Shown: positions 37,280 to 50,449, numbered from the stretch's first letter. The stretch: DNA of 64,000 nucleotides from Opisthocomus hoazin (GCF_030867145.1 NC_134420.1:44040912-44104911), one strand, 5' to 3'. The notes: generated by a model not told the origin, from the sequence alone. Program-made: numbers and translations.

Positions 37280-40200
37280 ACTTTAATCAACTTTTCCAAA
37301 CTCAAGCTTTGAGTAAAATAGCCCTCAGTTTGGTCTCTGGAAGTTTAGACATATTTTGACGACATCCACTGGAGCAGGTGCTGTATGGACGACAATGGGG
37401 AATTTATGCATCCTGTTGGGGTCAAAGTATGGGATGACCAGTGAGTATTGTAGAGTTTAGGTGGTTATATACATGCTGAGAAACAGGAATATAGCTGCTT
37501 CAGAAATTTTTCTGGATGCTGAGGATTTCAGACTGCTCTAGAGCTGGGTTAGTTTGACGATGCAAATTAGCAGCTAGGTGTTAGAACCTGGCACCTGAAA
37601 AAATATCCACCTCTAAACTCATGCATGTGAAGTATTTTGCTCTGAATCTCAGAAACTTCCCAGGGATTTGGAATAATTTTGGATAATGTTAATGATTGTG
37701 TTGTTTTCCTATAACTCTACAGTCTCAGGCAATAGTCATGAAAATGCTATTACAGCCAGAAGCTGGTATGATAATCTCATTTTATTGGCTTATTGACCTA
37801 TCCTTTTTTGTCTATGTAGGTGGTATCTAACCTCTTCTTATCTCTGCCCAGGGACACAAACTGTTGTAAGGACATAGTATTTATAATGTGCTGTCAGTAT
37901 TAAAGTAAGATTGCATTGATTTTCCGTCTAGCACTACACAGTATGACAGCTTAGAATGTATTAACTTCTCTAAACTTACTGATGCCCCTGTAATTTTTTT
38001 TTGCTTCTGCACTTTACATCCAATGGCATTTATGAATGAGCATTTAAATACGTAGTGGGATGTTGATGCGAAGCACTTTAGTGTGGAACACAGGTGGCAG
38101 GATAATAATAAGCTGAAACTGTCAAAGCAGCAGGAGGTTAAAATACAAAACAGCAGAAAGTATTACTGTATAAAGACATTTAGATCTGATTTTGCAACAA
38201 CAGGTCTCCCTGAAATAACTACTTAAACAGTGGTCTGCAGGTAAGAAACCTTAGTCTGTTTTAAAAAAATAAAAAATACCGACTGTCCTGCCCCCCCATC
38301 CATCTACCCATTAACTGACTTCGTATGGCAACATAAATTTTAACTTCTTGAAAGGATATGGGTGATGAGATAAGCCAAAAGAACAACGTATGAGTGATGG
38401 AGTTAGTAGCTGTCAGAACCCACCTATGAATATGAGTTTAATCTGACCTCTGATTTTCTAATATAACATGTAATATATGTATAAGGAACTGCTAAAGAAA
38501 TGTATTGACCTTCAACTTTTTTTTGCAATTCTTTTCTACTGTGCCAGTGAACTTTTGAATGGAAGTTAAATTATTTCTCATTACCCTGTTGCTTGTTTTA
38601 CTCAGACTGTAGTATGTAGGCAAACTCAATTTCTGTTTTCTTTAGTTCATGTTGTCGTATAAGAACATGTTGATTTATTGTATTTTCTTAATAGCCAGAG
38701 ACGGTTTGCAGAACTGAACAAAATTAGACCTTTGGCATCAGCATTTTGTTTCACATTTGTTGTAGCTAATCATTTATATAGCACCACGTGCTTTAGGACT
38801 TTAATTTTTGGTTAGGGAAAATCTAATTTGATGAACTGTGGTCCAATGTATAAAAATACTTTGGCATATAAATTTTACCTGCACTTTTACAAATTGGATT
38901 TTTTAATCATAATCTGATAAGCTTTACAAATAAAAGTTGGGTGCAGGTCAAAATTAGTGAATGGGTTTTGAACATAGTGAAGTTCAGTCTTTGGATCTCT
39001 GTCATTCTGAAAGGCAATGAACAGTGATATTCTTAAATGCCTGATTCAAACTACTGACATTGTTTCAAATAGTCTGTAGTTCCATCTATCCCCCATGAGC
39101 AAACAAACAAGGATGTGATGTTCAAAACCAGGATAGTAGTTTGGCCCTTACCAGTATGAAAATCTCATGCAAAAGCCTGCTCTCTAGAATGTGAACAAAT
39201 GTCATCATTACTAATATCTTCTGGGAAAGAGGAAAAGCCCTGAGTATTAATATCAGGTTTTAAAATTTAAAAATTACAACAGTAAAAATAATTGAGCTCC
39301 TTAGGTTCTCTTGTGTTGCATAGTATCAGAACCTTCTTTGGAACAAGTACAAAATAAAATTAAAATCCATTTGATAAGCAACTTGCCCCGAACTTATATC
39401 TTAGTTTATACACATGAAATGTCTACAGTACCAGATGTTTTCCCCAATTGTGTCTATCGTTACATACAGCTACTGCTATACAGAAAAAAGGAAAACGACA
39501 GTTAAGTGTTTATGATGGCAAAGAAAATTACTAGCAGTCTAGAGGCAGGATGAAAGACAAACTTTTGCTGTAGATCAAGGTGTTAGACTGTGGAAATATT
39601 GGAAAGATCGGTCATGTCCGAGGTGAAGGGAAACAAGGAGAACACTGACCTGGACACAAGAACAAACACACATATGCATGTTATAGAAGTCTACACATAT
39701 ATAGATGAATACATGATGAATTCATGTTGTTAGTATATAACACAAAGTAGCTTATGGTCACCCTATTCATGTGGCTTTTCTACCAGTTTCATCTTCAGAT
39801 ACACATTATATAGAACTGTAGCTTGCTAGTTTACAAGTTACTATTTTGGATATATCTGGTTTTATGTACTGATTTTGGAAAACTGCCTTGATACATACAT
39901 TGCTTTAGAAATCAAACTATATAAGGCGTATAATGTACCTATCACATTATGTCCTAAAGAATGGAGTTTATTCAGACCAGTACAGAACATGGTTATTTTT
40001 TAGTATATGCAGTATCTATTTATCTGTAATGAGATTTATGCTAATTATGTGAAATACCAGCTTCTGAATTAGTTCTTCCCTGATTTCCTTTCTAGACAAA
40101 CTTTGTAGGAATAACACTCCAGAGGAGATTTCACAGATATCCGAGATGTACACAGATGAGCAGGAATTACTTTACCTATCCAGATTTTACAATTTTTCTG

Positions 40201-40340
40201 ACACATTTTTTTAGTTAATATAAATCCAAATTTTTAGGGCTGTTTGCAACATCTGTTTCTTAGAGGTGCATTACTAACAAGCAACATATGCAGAGAGGAA
40301 CTATTGCAAAGATTTTTAGTAAAGACTTTTTTAAACAAAA
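37280..40340. other. Unassigned noncoding DNA
   Basis: No gene is seen. The DNA is A+T-rich and frames are shorter than about 65 codons. A C7 run lies at about 38291 and a T-run at about 38518-38524. Confidence 0.5.
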
Positions 40341-40346
40341 CATTGC

Positions 40347-40358
40347 GGGGGGGGGGGG
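40347..40358. repeat. G12 homopolymer
   Basis: Twelve G residues sit in otherwise A+T-rich DNA. The length may vary or be miscalled. Confidence 0.85.
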
Positions 40359-40639
40359 AAGCAGTGATTAATAAGTTTGTGGCCTTCAGGGCAGTTTTTA
40401 GTTGAGCAGAGTAAAAATGGTTGCATTGTGCTGAAGAGGTATAATACATCATGAACTTTAAAATGTGCGAATAAGGTGATAAAGAGAAGTTGTGTTAATG
40501 GCCCATAACATAACGATGTAATAAAAGTGATAGCTGAACAGTGGTTGTAAAGGACCTTCAAAGAAAATGATACTAATGCTGTAGAAAAACCTAGCAAATC
40601 TGTTATGATTTTTCAAAGTAATGTGGGTTGATGGCAAAT

Positions 40640-41440
40640 GTAGGGTTTTGAATGCAGAGTCTCCAGCAGGCGTGCGATCTCAGCTACCAGTTCCTGCACA
40701 GCTGGAAGTATGAAGTGTTGCGCCTCTGGAGTTAGGGAAGGTGGGTATAGGGTAGTAGCAGGGTCATGCAGCCCTTGCCATGTAGTTGTCCTCACTGGCA
40801 GCATTGTAGCTTGGGGTTTCGGCTTTGTACACAGTAACATCAGTTGGCAAAACACCCACAATGCCCTTATCAGCCCAACTGCTGCCCAGCCCGTGGACTA
40901 CCCCATGTTTGTGTGGCATATGATGTACACAAATAATTAATATTTCCCAGTCTGGACTGGAGAAGAGTTTTGTGAAATGCAGTGTAACAATACTTGATCG
41001 TTCTGTCCGGAGGTAGAGGAGCAATTTTCCCGCCTTGATGTTGCTGTGTCCTAGAGCAAATGCTGGAGCAAGGTTTCCAGTGGGCCAGCAGCCTGTGGTC
41101 AGCTGTCCACTGGCTCCACCAGCTGCCCTCTGTTACCTTCCCTCCTAAAACCACCTTGCACTCGGGGCTGCAGCTTTCATGGCTTGTTCAAGCAGTGGAC
41201 AGCATGGTCCCCAAGGCCCCTCAGGCATGATGTATCAGTTCGTGTGATCGTGAGGTACGTGTGTGCAGCCAGCTGTGTCACTGGCAAATATTCAGTTGCA
41301 CAGTAGGGCACACGTATGCATACCCAGGTGTGTGACAGGAGTGCCTCTGTACCGACCCGCTGCTGGGGAAGGCTGCAGCTCACTTCCCTCAGGAGGGTGA
41401 GCAGCTCTGCTCTCAACAGCTGCTGACAATGAGATGCAAA
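40640..41440 (-). repeat. Dispersed repeat, copy B (class unknown)
   Basis: This GC-richer region holds the second copy of the core described at 27.4 kb (here 40954-41064), roughly 80% identical by eye over about 110 bp. The minus strand has overlapping open frames (41024-40764, 41154-40870 and 41461-41177), one of which contains the peptide phrase IKYCYTAFHKTLLQS shared with copy A. The flanks of the two cores diverge. It may be an LTR or a fragment of an unrecognised retroelement; no gag, pol or env domain is recognisable to me. Boundaries are compositional. Confidence 0.5.
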
Positions 41441-41449
41441 ACTTTTGAG

Positions 41450-43480
41450 CTTGGAATGCAAAATACATCAGATCTGTTTACATCTACTGCAGACAGTTAG
41501 GCATTGACAGCTCCATATCACACATTATACAAACAAAAGCTGAGGTAATGGCAACTGATACAAATTCTTACTGTTTAGCCATGCCAATGTTCTCTTGCTT
41601 GCTGTCAGCTCAGATCTTGTAGAGATTGCACGTACTTTCTCCCAAAGACAGGGTTGTGTTTTTTTTCCAGGCTATGAGTCATGCTGTGCTATTATTTTAC
41701 TATGAAGCTCAACAGGAAAGATCCAATGGGCGGTTCATGAAGTGCAGAAGGGAAGGTATAAATCCTTCATTCTGAAATGTATAGTATAGCCTATAGTTTG
41801 TATGATGGTGGTTTGACAACAATCACATGGCGTGTCATAGCAGTTTTACAGGAACCGCAGGCAGATTTGCTATTCCTAGAATCATATTTATATAAACAAG
41901 TCTGTAGCTCTTCAAAGATGTAGCAGTTCTGTGAGTCAGTGAATTTTCAATTGCTTCGATGTCAAAGGAAGAAACATCTAGCAGAATGAAACCTTGACTA
42001 ATATAGAATGCAGCTATATACAAGATTGCAGTAATTACAGAATATATTGCAGTGCCTTTGAAATGATTATGAATGTAAGGATAGAACATAGTATAGTTCA
42101 GTGTCTGTTCAGGAATGTTACGAATTAAACAGAAGCATTCCATAAATATGTCCTATATGAAAAAAAAAGAATAGAAAAAAGGATATACATTAAGTATAAT
42201 TTGAGCTCCTTATTTACGGAATCGTGGTTGAGGTTATGTTCTGTAAAGTTCAATACAAATTATTTCTTCTCCTTTTGTGCACCTGTTTCTTCACTCTTAC
42301 AGAAAGCAGTGAAAAGAAACAGAAACGGAGGTCTATTCTTCCTTCCTTCTGCCAAGGCTGTGTTTGAAGGGGGTGTAATATACAGACTAACTGTTCCTGA
42401 CTCTCTGACTCTGCACTTTTGGAAGCAGAGCTATTCTCTGCAATTTATAATAAACACCTCTGTTTGAATCTTCTTTTCAGTGCCAGAAGCTTACCCTGAA
42501 TCAAAGCAACAGGATACAATGAGTAATGTAGTCTAAAGGAAGGCACCCAGAAGAGGCTCAGTGCATTATCAGTCATGTTCCTTCAGGAAACAATATTTAA
42601 AGGCTGTCCTGAAGATGATACTTTCAATGTCTATTTTTCTGAAGTTCTGGAAAAAATAGTGGTTCAAAGTTTATTGGACTATTTTATTTACTGGATCCAA
42701 GGAAAATTCTTAATCCAACCCTTTTTTTTAATTACGTTTGGACACCCTGAATTTTCTAACTGTAGACATATAGAAATATACAGAAAAATTAAAAAAATCC
42801 ATAAATACTAAAAATGTTTTTCAATGCAAAGCATCTTTCATTTCAATCTCTTTTCCTTTCAGAAATGCTTTGAAATTAAATTGTCCTTTTCCCACAAAAG
42901 AAAATATTTGAGAAATGCTAGCAGATGGTAAAATCCATTATTTACAAAGCAACATGTGTTTACTAATAAATCTTTTCACTTGGTGGGGGAGAGGGGTTAT
43001 AGCAGTGACATGGTGTGAGATATTCAGAACAATAATGACAACAAACCAAGAATTCTTTACAGCATGATCAGAAGGAATCAGACGCTTATTTTCCTGGTAG
43101 TTCAGCATTCCTTACTATAGTATTGTGAAATAGAGCATGGCCTAAGGGTCTGAATACTGACTACAGAAATCCTCATTTCTGTTCCAGCAGTCTTTTCTGA
43201 CAATTTTCTTTCCTGAACAGTTCCTAGGTTTTAAATTTGTTAGGTTTTCACATATGTTTGGGACCAATAACTTTCATTTGGCCAACTGATATCTTCCTTT
43301 CTTGATCAGCAACAAGCAGAGAATCCACCTTTTTTTCTCAGTACTTTGATTACCGTGCTTAATTGCCCTTATTGCTGGAGACTTCTTTCAGAATTTGAAC
43401 TTGTCTGGCTTTGCTTTCACACCTGAGTTTTCCTCTGCTTTTTAATAGGAAACATATTCCTCTTTGGAGGTTCATGTGTT
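41450..43480. other. Unassigned noncoding DNA
   Basis: No gene is seen. Short frames (for example minus 42143-41835 and plus 42201-42467) have no recognisable domain. A+T-rich stretches dominate after about 42600. Confidence 0.5.
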
Positions 43481-43489
43481 CTCCATGGA

Positions 43490-44280
43490 GAATGTCTCTC
43501 AGTTTTCCTGTTGATAATTAAACAGATAAAGCTTTTTATGCCTTCCAGTTTGAAGCATCTCTCTCCATATTATTATTTCAATGACTTTTGCCACGCACAT
43601 GCCAGTTTTTCAACATTTTTTTTGAAATGTGCATACCACACCTCCACACAGCATTCCATTCTCATTATTAGTTATATTCAGAGGTAATGGTAGTTTTTTC
43701 CTACTTTTTTCAGCTTCTGGTTTGTTCCAAAAATCGTATAAACTCAAGTGATCACAGCGTACCATATAGCACTCGTTTTCAGCTTGTCCTTAACAATCGT
43801 TCATTTCTTTCCTGAGTCAGGATTCCCCTGTATGTTAGTTACTGACTTCGTTGCTTGTCTTTGGTGTGACACTTTACATTTTCTTAGATTAAAATGCATT
43901 TTATTTATTGGGGTAATTTTCAAAAAGCATGACCTTAGCCAGTAGTGGGGCTCCTCTGGAAAAGCTTCTTGCTGTAACAGACTTGGACTGATCATTCTTT
44001 AGCTTTCCACCAGTCCATCTATCCTCAAATATTACGAACAGTGGTTTTGTATTTGCCTCCAGATTACTGGTGAAAATGTCAGATAGCATTGGGCCTTGCT
44101 AATCCCTGTGGAATCTCGCTCAAAACAGCCTTGTTTGATTTCCCACCAAATGCTGCTTTCCAAGATCCCTCAGCTAGCCAGCTGCTTCTTAATTCTTTTT
44201 GGTATGTGCTTTATATCTGCTGAAAAAACTCTACAAGTTATATCAGTGTTGACCTCTCGTCACTGTAAGCATGAGTTTGG
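43490..44280 (-). mobile_element. Ancient CR1-type LINE relic
   Basis: This is a strongly diverged antisense relic of an old CR1 lineage that I recall from turtle and crocodilian genomes. Surviving phrases in the expected order include TTTTTTTTGAAATGTGCATA (from the ...VQRRAT/FWAP-coding side in antisense), TATATTCAGAGGTAATGGTA, CAGATTACTGGTGAAAATGT, a CATTGGGCCTTGCTAATCCC-like stretch, CCTGTGGAATCTCGCTC-like, and TTTCCCACCAAATGCTGCTT. The reading frame is destroyed by indels and stops. The assignment rests on remembered consensus phrases. The ends are approximate, with the left end near 43490 and the right near 44280. Confidence 0.75.
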
Positions 44281-44289
44281 GGTTAACAG

Positions 44290-47055
44290 GCCCTCAGCCT
44301 TGCCGGAGGAAAAGCTGCTTACGTGCCTGAATAGAAGTAATGAGCTCAGAAAGTGGGTAGGATGTTATGGGAAATCTTGCATTATTTCAGCTTGTTTCTT
44401 CTTTCCTCACTGGAGAGATGCATTTCCTATCTCCTGTTTTACTTGTAGCTTTTAAAGATGACTAGATTTGTTCAACCAGAGAGAGACTCGGCAGCAGAGG
44501 GATGGTAAAGACTGTCACTACATATTACTCTAAAGAGCTACCGTTTCAGTTAACTTTTTTAGTTAATATTCGGTACTACTCTCCATCTCTGTTCTCTGGT
44601 AGGCAAAAAGCTGGTTCCTATTCTGATTAAAGGCATTTAGAAACATCAGGATAAAACGGGGTCATTAGTGTTACAGAAGATAATGCCAGTTGCTGTCATG
44701 CTATGTTAATGCAAAAGGATGCTTTTAAAAACAAAGATGCTTGAAACAAGATATGCATTAAAACTACTACAGGGAGCAATAACAAAGGCCAAAGTTCACC
44801 TCTTCCTTTGGCATTGCTATATACTTCTGATTGTTTAATGTCTATTTATATTTAAAGAATGAAGGTTAGGTGATGTTCATACAGCACTGTTCATCCAGAT
44901 ACTCCTACGCACTGAAAAGATTTTACTAGTTCATCACATCTTATTTCACCTATGTGTTTCTTTTCAGACTGAATTTAGTTGAAAAGTGCTTCCTTTGTCA
45001 TTTTGGCCTTCTTTAATACTGTATATGCAATCAGATATGCAATTCTATGAACAGAATAGCGTATCTATTTTGAGGTGGCAGCAAATCCCTTAACTAAAAG
45101 TGAAAGCGATGACAGAGAATGAGAAATTAAAGACTGACAGCTGAAATAGGACCGAATTTCTCGAAAGTGAATCTGTCCATTAGCACAGAATATTTAATTG
45201 TTAATAAAGTCATATACATTAATTCAGAGTACTATGTATTTCTTATAGAATGGGGAAATGATAGTCCTTCTAAGTTTGGATGAAGAAGATTTCCAGCTGG
45301 GCATACAATTTACAAGGAAGATTCTCATTTGTCCTGAGTAGAAAGAGACTCAAGACATAATGCTGTGGGGTCTTAGCGCGTGACTCAATTAGGGCATATA
45401 CTTTGAACAAATTCAGGGACCAAAAGTAGATAAGCAGATGAAAGCATGCTCTAATGAGAGGTGTTAGGAAGATGAGGTGGGCCAAACATAACATGGACTG
45501 TTTGGCCTTGATTCAGTCGGCAACAGGTATCTGAGATGCCCCAGAGCAGTGGCAGCTGTAACGCTTTTAGCTGGTGAGGATCTTCGGCACGCCAGGGCAC
45601 TGCGCTTCCTCTCGACTGGCGGGTACTGCTGCTTCTGGCGAGTTGTGCAAGGCTTGGTGCTGGCATGTGTGTGATTCGTTCTTAGAGTGAGAAGGGAAAT
45701 ATAATTGTAACATGGATTGTAAAGGCCAGGTGGAGTAGAACTTTCTCCTAGGTAAGAGCTGCACCATGCTAGAATATTCTGCCTGGCCTCTGGCTGGAAG
45801 ATCACAGTTTTCCCATAGCTACCAGTCCCGTGCCAATATCTTAGATGTTGAAAGGATATAGTCCTAGGTGCTGATATTTGAACAAATTAAGTGAGGTCTC
45901 TCGTATCTAATGGGTTGATAGAGGTAGGGAAAGTGTTTGCAACTTAAGAAATATTGGATAAGAAGGGTTTTTGTAGGCGCGTTTAAGAAGAGCCTGTGAT
46001 AAGGTAATTTTAGGATTGAGTAGTTAATTCAAATAGAAACAAGCATCACAACAAGGCAAGGGATAGAAAGCTACTTAGTCATAGATGTTTAACGAGACTG
46101 CAAACTGTCTAAACAAATTGTTGATGTCACTGTTGTAAGCACAGGAATGCCTGAGCTAGCATGAAATCACATGGAGAATTTTCAAAATAATTACAAACAA
46201 AATAAATGTATGTGGACTGAAACTTTACATATCTGCTATGCTTTCTAAATATGGTAAATAGTTTATTGTTATGAAAATTAACTGATTTCCTATGAAAGAA
46301 AAAACTCTTTATGAAGTGACTTTTAGAGCTGCTTCTGAAACTCACTCATGGTTTTTACTAATTCTTTCTCATGCTCCCATGACTGTTTTTTCAGTTGCTG
46401 CTTGTCATACTCTTACAGACCTTCCCTTCATCTAGCAATCTTTTCTCACTGCCGAGTTACTGAATAGCAGATTATAACTACGTTTTAGTTATGTACTTTT
46501 TTGTAGCCCATATAAAGGGATGTTCAATAAACTAGCATGTGATATCATTATTTACCTGCTTTATAGTATTAAGTACGATCCTCTCTCAAGGATCATAACA
46601 CTGTTACACTGTGTGTTCTTCAGTGGAACAGGGAGAGATAAAAATGCAGGATCTTGGAATGGCTGAAAATGGCAGGCAGTGAACACAACTGAATTACACT
46701 ATCAAGCAAATCTAGAAATGATTTTGCAGTTTTTCTTGGCACACTACAAAGGAAACACCTAAATTTGTTTGTAACAAACTTGTAAAAAGCCTGTCTAAGT
46801 TCTAGTGCTGTGGATTTTTATTAGTCTTTGCATAAAGCAATATATACTGTGTTTCTTTAGTTCAGTACCCGCAATCATTATAAGTGAGTGGGGTTGTCTT
46901 CAGAAATTGGCTAGAATATCAAGCACAAATATTGAACAATTTGTATAATAAATCCTAGTGATTATCCTTTTTAATTCATTTGTGGGTATTGGATCATTCT
47001 GGGTGCACCCGTGGCTACAGAAATGTGAGGTGACAGTCTCAAAAATACTCAATAT
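44290..47055. other. Unassigned noncoding DNA
   Basis: No gene is confirmed. A GC-richer patch at about 45470-45680 has overlapping minus-strand frames (45805-45464, 45666-45451) without a recognisable family. The remainder is A+T-rich. Confidence 0.45.
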
Positions 47056-47061
47056 GGGTCT

Positions 47062-47168
47062 AATTGTGGCACTTTGGGATATGGTTTAGTAGGCATGGTG
47101 GTGTTGGGTTGACAGTTGGACTTGATGATCTTAGAGGTCTTTTTCAACCTATGATTCTATGATTCTGC
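47062..47168 (+). mobile_element. CR1 LINE 3'-end fragment
   Basis: The segment ATGGTTTAGTAGGCATGGTG, then GGACTTGATGATCTTAGAGG, then TTCAACCTATGATTCTATGA is the standard 3' untranslated end of an avian CR1 subfamily, ending in its short terminal repeat (TATGATTC)n. Nothing of the RT coding region remains to the left, so this is a severely 5'-truncated insertion on plus. Confidence 0.9.
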
Positions 47169-47174
47169 TCACCT

Positions 47175-48895
47175 GACAATATACTACTTTGGGTTTAAAA
47201 GGCAATAATGAGGCTAGTGCTGCCTATAGCTATAAAATGGTACCTTTAGCTATAAAAATGCTTTGAGCCAAGATCTTAGGCACATACACAGATATCACAT
47301 CCGACTTTGGCTGGACAATTTACATCATTCAATTAAGCACATGATTTGGTGTTTCTCTAGAATGGCTTTGATGTAGGCCAGAATTCTCAGTAAGACAGAT
47401 AAAGAAAATTATTAAAATATTGAAGGGAAAAGAACATAAAGAAAACTTGAGTCTAGAGCTGTTAACATTATAAGGACTTGAAAATACTAATCTGAATACA
47501 GACATGATCAAGCCTATGGGAAAACACTTTGTATTCAGGTTAGATGCAGAGATGCTGTTTGTATGGAGGCTGTGCACGACTACCTTTCATGACTGGATCT
47601 AAGTGTCATCCCGTGTGATGGCAAGGGAACGGAAGAGACAAGAATCCTTGTTTTCACTAATTTCATTCTCCAGTTCTTGGTAAACTTGCAGCTGCTTTTC
47701 CTGTGGTTTTCAGTTGTTACACTTACAGCAAGACCTTGTTAGTATTGGTAATTTGAAAATACTTTGTATATGCATTTTTGGTCAAAATCTATCATTAATG
47801 TTGAAGTTTACAAGCACAAATAAATACACATATAAATACAAATGTATAGGTCATAAATGAAATCAGTATTATTTTATGATAAATTTAGGTAATTCTCAAT
47901 TTCTTTGAAAACATAGCTATTTCTTTATAATGGAGACTTTAGCTAATTCCATCAGCAATATTTCACTGTTGTAAACAAATGTAACATCTTGTATAAGAAT
48001 ATTAGAAGTGCTTAATAGCTATACTTCCCTCCTTTTAAAGCACTTCCCACAAATAATCTCAAAGAACTGCATACCATAAACATATACTTGAAAAACCGAC
48101 ATTGAATCTTCACACAAAGACTTCTTATAACATCCATAATACTACCATGTTTTAGCATATCCAAAACTGTCATGGTTGATGAATAGTAAGGATTAATAAT
48201 CTTCTACTAACTGAAAAGGAAGGGACAATAAAATCACCATGGTAAAGACTTTAATATGATAATCAAAATGGAATAAAATACTTCTGAAATTTATCTTCCA
48301 AGATGACTTCCAGGAAAGAATAAGTCCAATTAACAAACTAGATGTAATTTATGACAAGTACACAAGAGCATTCATATTCCCAGTTTAGTTCAAACAGATT
48401 GCTAAATGCATTACAGTGAAAGGAAAAAAAAATCCTATTATAGGCAAGACAGGTGGAGTTATAGTTGGAGGATCTGTGCCAGGTCTTTGTATTTACTCTG
48501 TTTTTTTCATAGCTTCGTGTTGCTTCTTAAGAAAGTGATAAGGGATCATTTTCTCCCAGAAAAGAACCGTGGAAACAATTGTCACTCAGCAAATGTATGT
48601 CTTCCATTTTAAACATTTAATAGGAGTGAAACTGGGTTGCCCTTCATAAATAAGGTGTCCCCAATCTCTAACGTGTACCAGCATGTCTCATTGTTACTAG
48701 AGAATGAACTGATGCTGCCTAGAGGGAGGATGGTAAGCCCTGCATGTTCACAGTGGCTGTTACTTTGCTTTTCCCTTTTCTTCACAGCAAGTTATTGTTT
48801 ACTACCTTTAGTGCTTAAAATTCCCAGATATAATTGGGCTTCGTTTTGTTGCCTCTGGTGCATACTGAAAACAGTTATTGGCCCGAGGAATTTGC
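47175..48895. other. Unassigned noncoding DNA
   Basis: No gene is seen. The DNA is A+T-rich with only short frames on both strands. Confidence 0.5.
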
Positions 48896-48900
48896 TCATC

Positions 48901-48972
48901 AAAGGATGGGAACAGAGGCACAGGGAGGTGATTTACTTATTCAACAGATGCAGAATCAGCAGTTGAGTGAAC
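48901..48972 (-). repeat. MIR SINE fragment, antisense
   Basis: The sequence AACAGAGGCACAGGGAGGTG followed by ATTTACTTATTCAACAGATGC-like and AGAATCAGCAGTTGA resembles the antisense MIR consensus (GAAACTGAGGCACAGAGAGG... then the TTGCCCAAGG and CACAGC parts). Divergence is high and the element is partial. It is similar in age to the MIR near 15.3 kb. Confidence 0.6.
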
Positions 48973-48979
48973 GTGTCTG

Positions 48980-49490
48980 ACATGGCTTGTTCTTCATCTA
49001 CACTTTGGAGAAGGTGAATGACAACACTAGAGAGCAGGAAAGTATTTTCTGTGTTACAAAAAGCCCTACCTTCCTATGATATGTTCTATATCTTAGCATG
49101 ATCTGTTCCTCCTGAAAATGTTTATCAGTGAATGAAAGAACAAGCTTGGGAATGACAATTATCTTATTACAATGTCCATTATAAATTACTGTTCTAAGCT
49201 TAGAGGAGTTTTTAAGATGTTACAGCATATGTCAATTTCATTCCATAAAGAACCATCTGTAATCCTTGTAAAATCATTTTTTCTCAAAGGACAAACACAT
49301 CCATTCATCCATGATGCAGTTTTCCTTTTGCTTTGCAAAATAAAGTTAAGACAGAAGCATCTGTTCCTGTTTAAAATATCATCAAGGGGTTTAGTTAACA
49401 ATTAGAAGCAGAGTGATGCAGAAAACATCCATGTCATCTTAATTGTACTAGATTTTGGCAACTGCAAGGAAAATTACCTTCCCAGCAGAA
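48980..49490. other. Unassigned noncoding DNA
   Basis: No gene is seen; opposing short frames at 49172-49405 and 49401-49186 are mutual shadows without similarity to known proteins. Confidence 0.45.
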
Positions 49491-49495
49491 TGTTC

Positions 49496-49526
<31 letters not shown>
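49496..49526. repeat. TC microsatellite
   Basis: A (CT)n run with a pure stretch from about 49504 to 49526 is immediately followed by AG at 49527-49528. The resulting long pyrimidine tract before AG also resembles a 3' splice acceptor, but no open exon follows. Confidence 0.85.
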
Positions 49527-49605
49527 AGCTTTTCACTGATTTCAGGATTTTTCTGGAAAAAAAGTTATCATTTGTGGCAGGCTCTATAAATAGCATTTAA
49601 TTCCA

Positions 49606-49671
49606 CAGCTGCTGGAACACAGACATTTCCAGCATTTTCCACTGTTTCTGCTGGTAGTTTTCCAGCAGCTG
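49606..49671. promoter_or_regulatory. Inverted repeat with paired E-boxes
   Basis: CAGCTGCTGGAA (49606-49617) and its exact reverse complement TTCCAGCAGCTG (49660-49671) form a 12-bp inverted repeat with a 42-nt spacer. Each arm carries a CAGCTG E-box, a site class bound by bHLH factors. The spacer has further TTCCAGC and CTGCTGG half-motifs. It could be a bHLH-responsive element or a hairpin; the sequence cannot decide. Confidence 0.45.
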
Positions 49672-49679
49672 GAATATCT

Positions 49680-50380
49680 CTTTCTGTTCTTTTCTATTAC
49701 TAGGCTCTAGAATAACTGAAGCTCATCAGAGTCTTTTCTGACTTTACAAGGTAGACCATTTACCTTCTTTCTTTTTTTTTTGATATCCTGGAGCCCTGGT
49801 ACCTAACCTAACCTAAAACAGGTAAATCTCAGAGGCTTGTGAAGTGGCTACCCTCAAATTTGTTTCAGCTGCTCTCCTGAGTGTCCACTCCTCCTTACTG
49901 CCGAGTAAGTCAATTATTTGTCTCAGACACTGCTCACCAATTTCCCAAACAGCAAAATGAATTTTCATGGGCAATATAACTAGAATGCAGCTTAAGTAGG
50001 CCACAACTTTTGAATGAAACACACCTGGGAACTCTCCAGAGATAACTTATTTATTGCAGATTGTTTCCTTACTGCTTCTTTGCTGAAGCAGTTAACCAAT
50101 GCTTGGTGTTTCTGTTTGGCAGGAACCTAGTCATAAAACTGAAATTACTGAGCTGAAGCAGTTTTTGTCAAAACAGACTTAAACAGACACTAATGTTCAT
50201 CACGAGTTGTCTCTTTCCTTGTTTGAACTGTCAGACTGCTTTTTACAACCTAGGAGTAGATGTCTTAGTGCAAAAAATATGTTCCAATCAGTATTGAATG
50301 ATAGCTGTATGTAATAAATCAGTCACTGATCTTGACCTTTACATTGTCACGTTATAATGCCAATATATTATATATTTTAT
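49680..50380. other. Unassigned noncoding DNA
   Basis: No gene is seen. Three ACCTA-type units occur near 49801-49815 (CTAACCTAACCTAA), a short tandem unrelated to any array. Confidence 0.45.
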
Positions 50381-50385
50381 CCTTT

Positions 50386-50443
50386 GTATTTAGGTAGGAC
50401 CTAGCACTAACTCGTTGAACTATAGTTATGGTGTGGTTTTGAA
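50386..50443 (+). repeat. 58-bp duplicated segment, copy 1
   Basis: This 58-bp segment recurs at 52921-52978 with two substitutions. The flanks are unrelated between the two copies, and no poly-A tail or known transposon motif is present. It starts GTATTTAGGTAGGACC and ends GGTGTGGTTTTGAA. Confidence 0.9.
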
Positions 50444-50449
50444 TCGTAC

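Noticed and set aside
49801..49815. CCTAA repeats as an interstitial telomere
   Set aside because: The unit is five bases, not the vertebrate CCCTAA, and there are only about three units.
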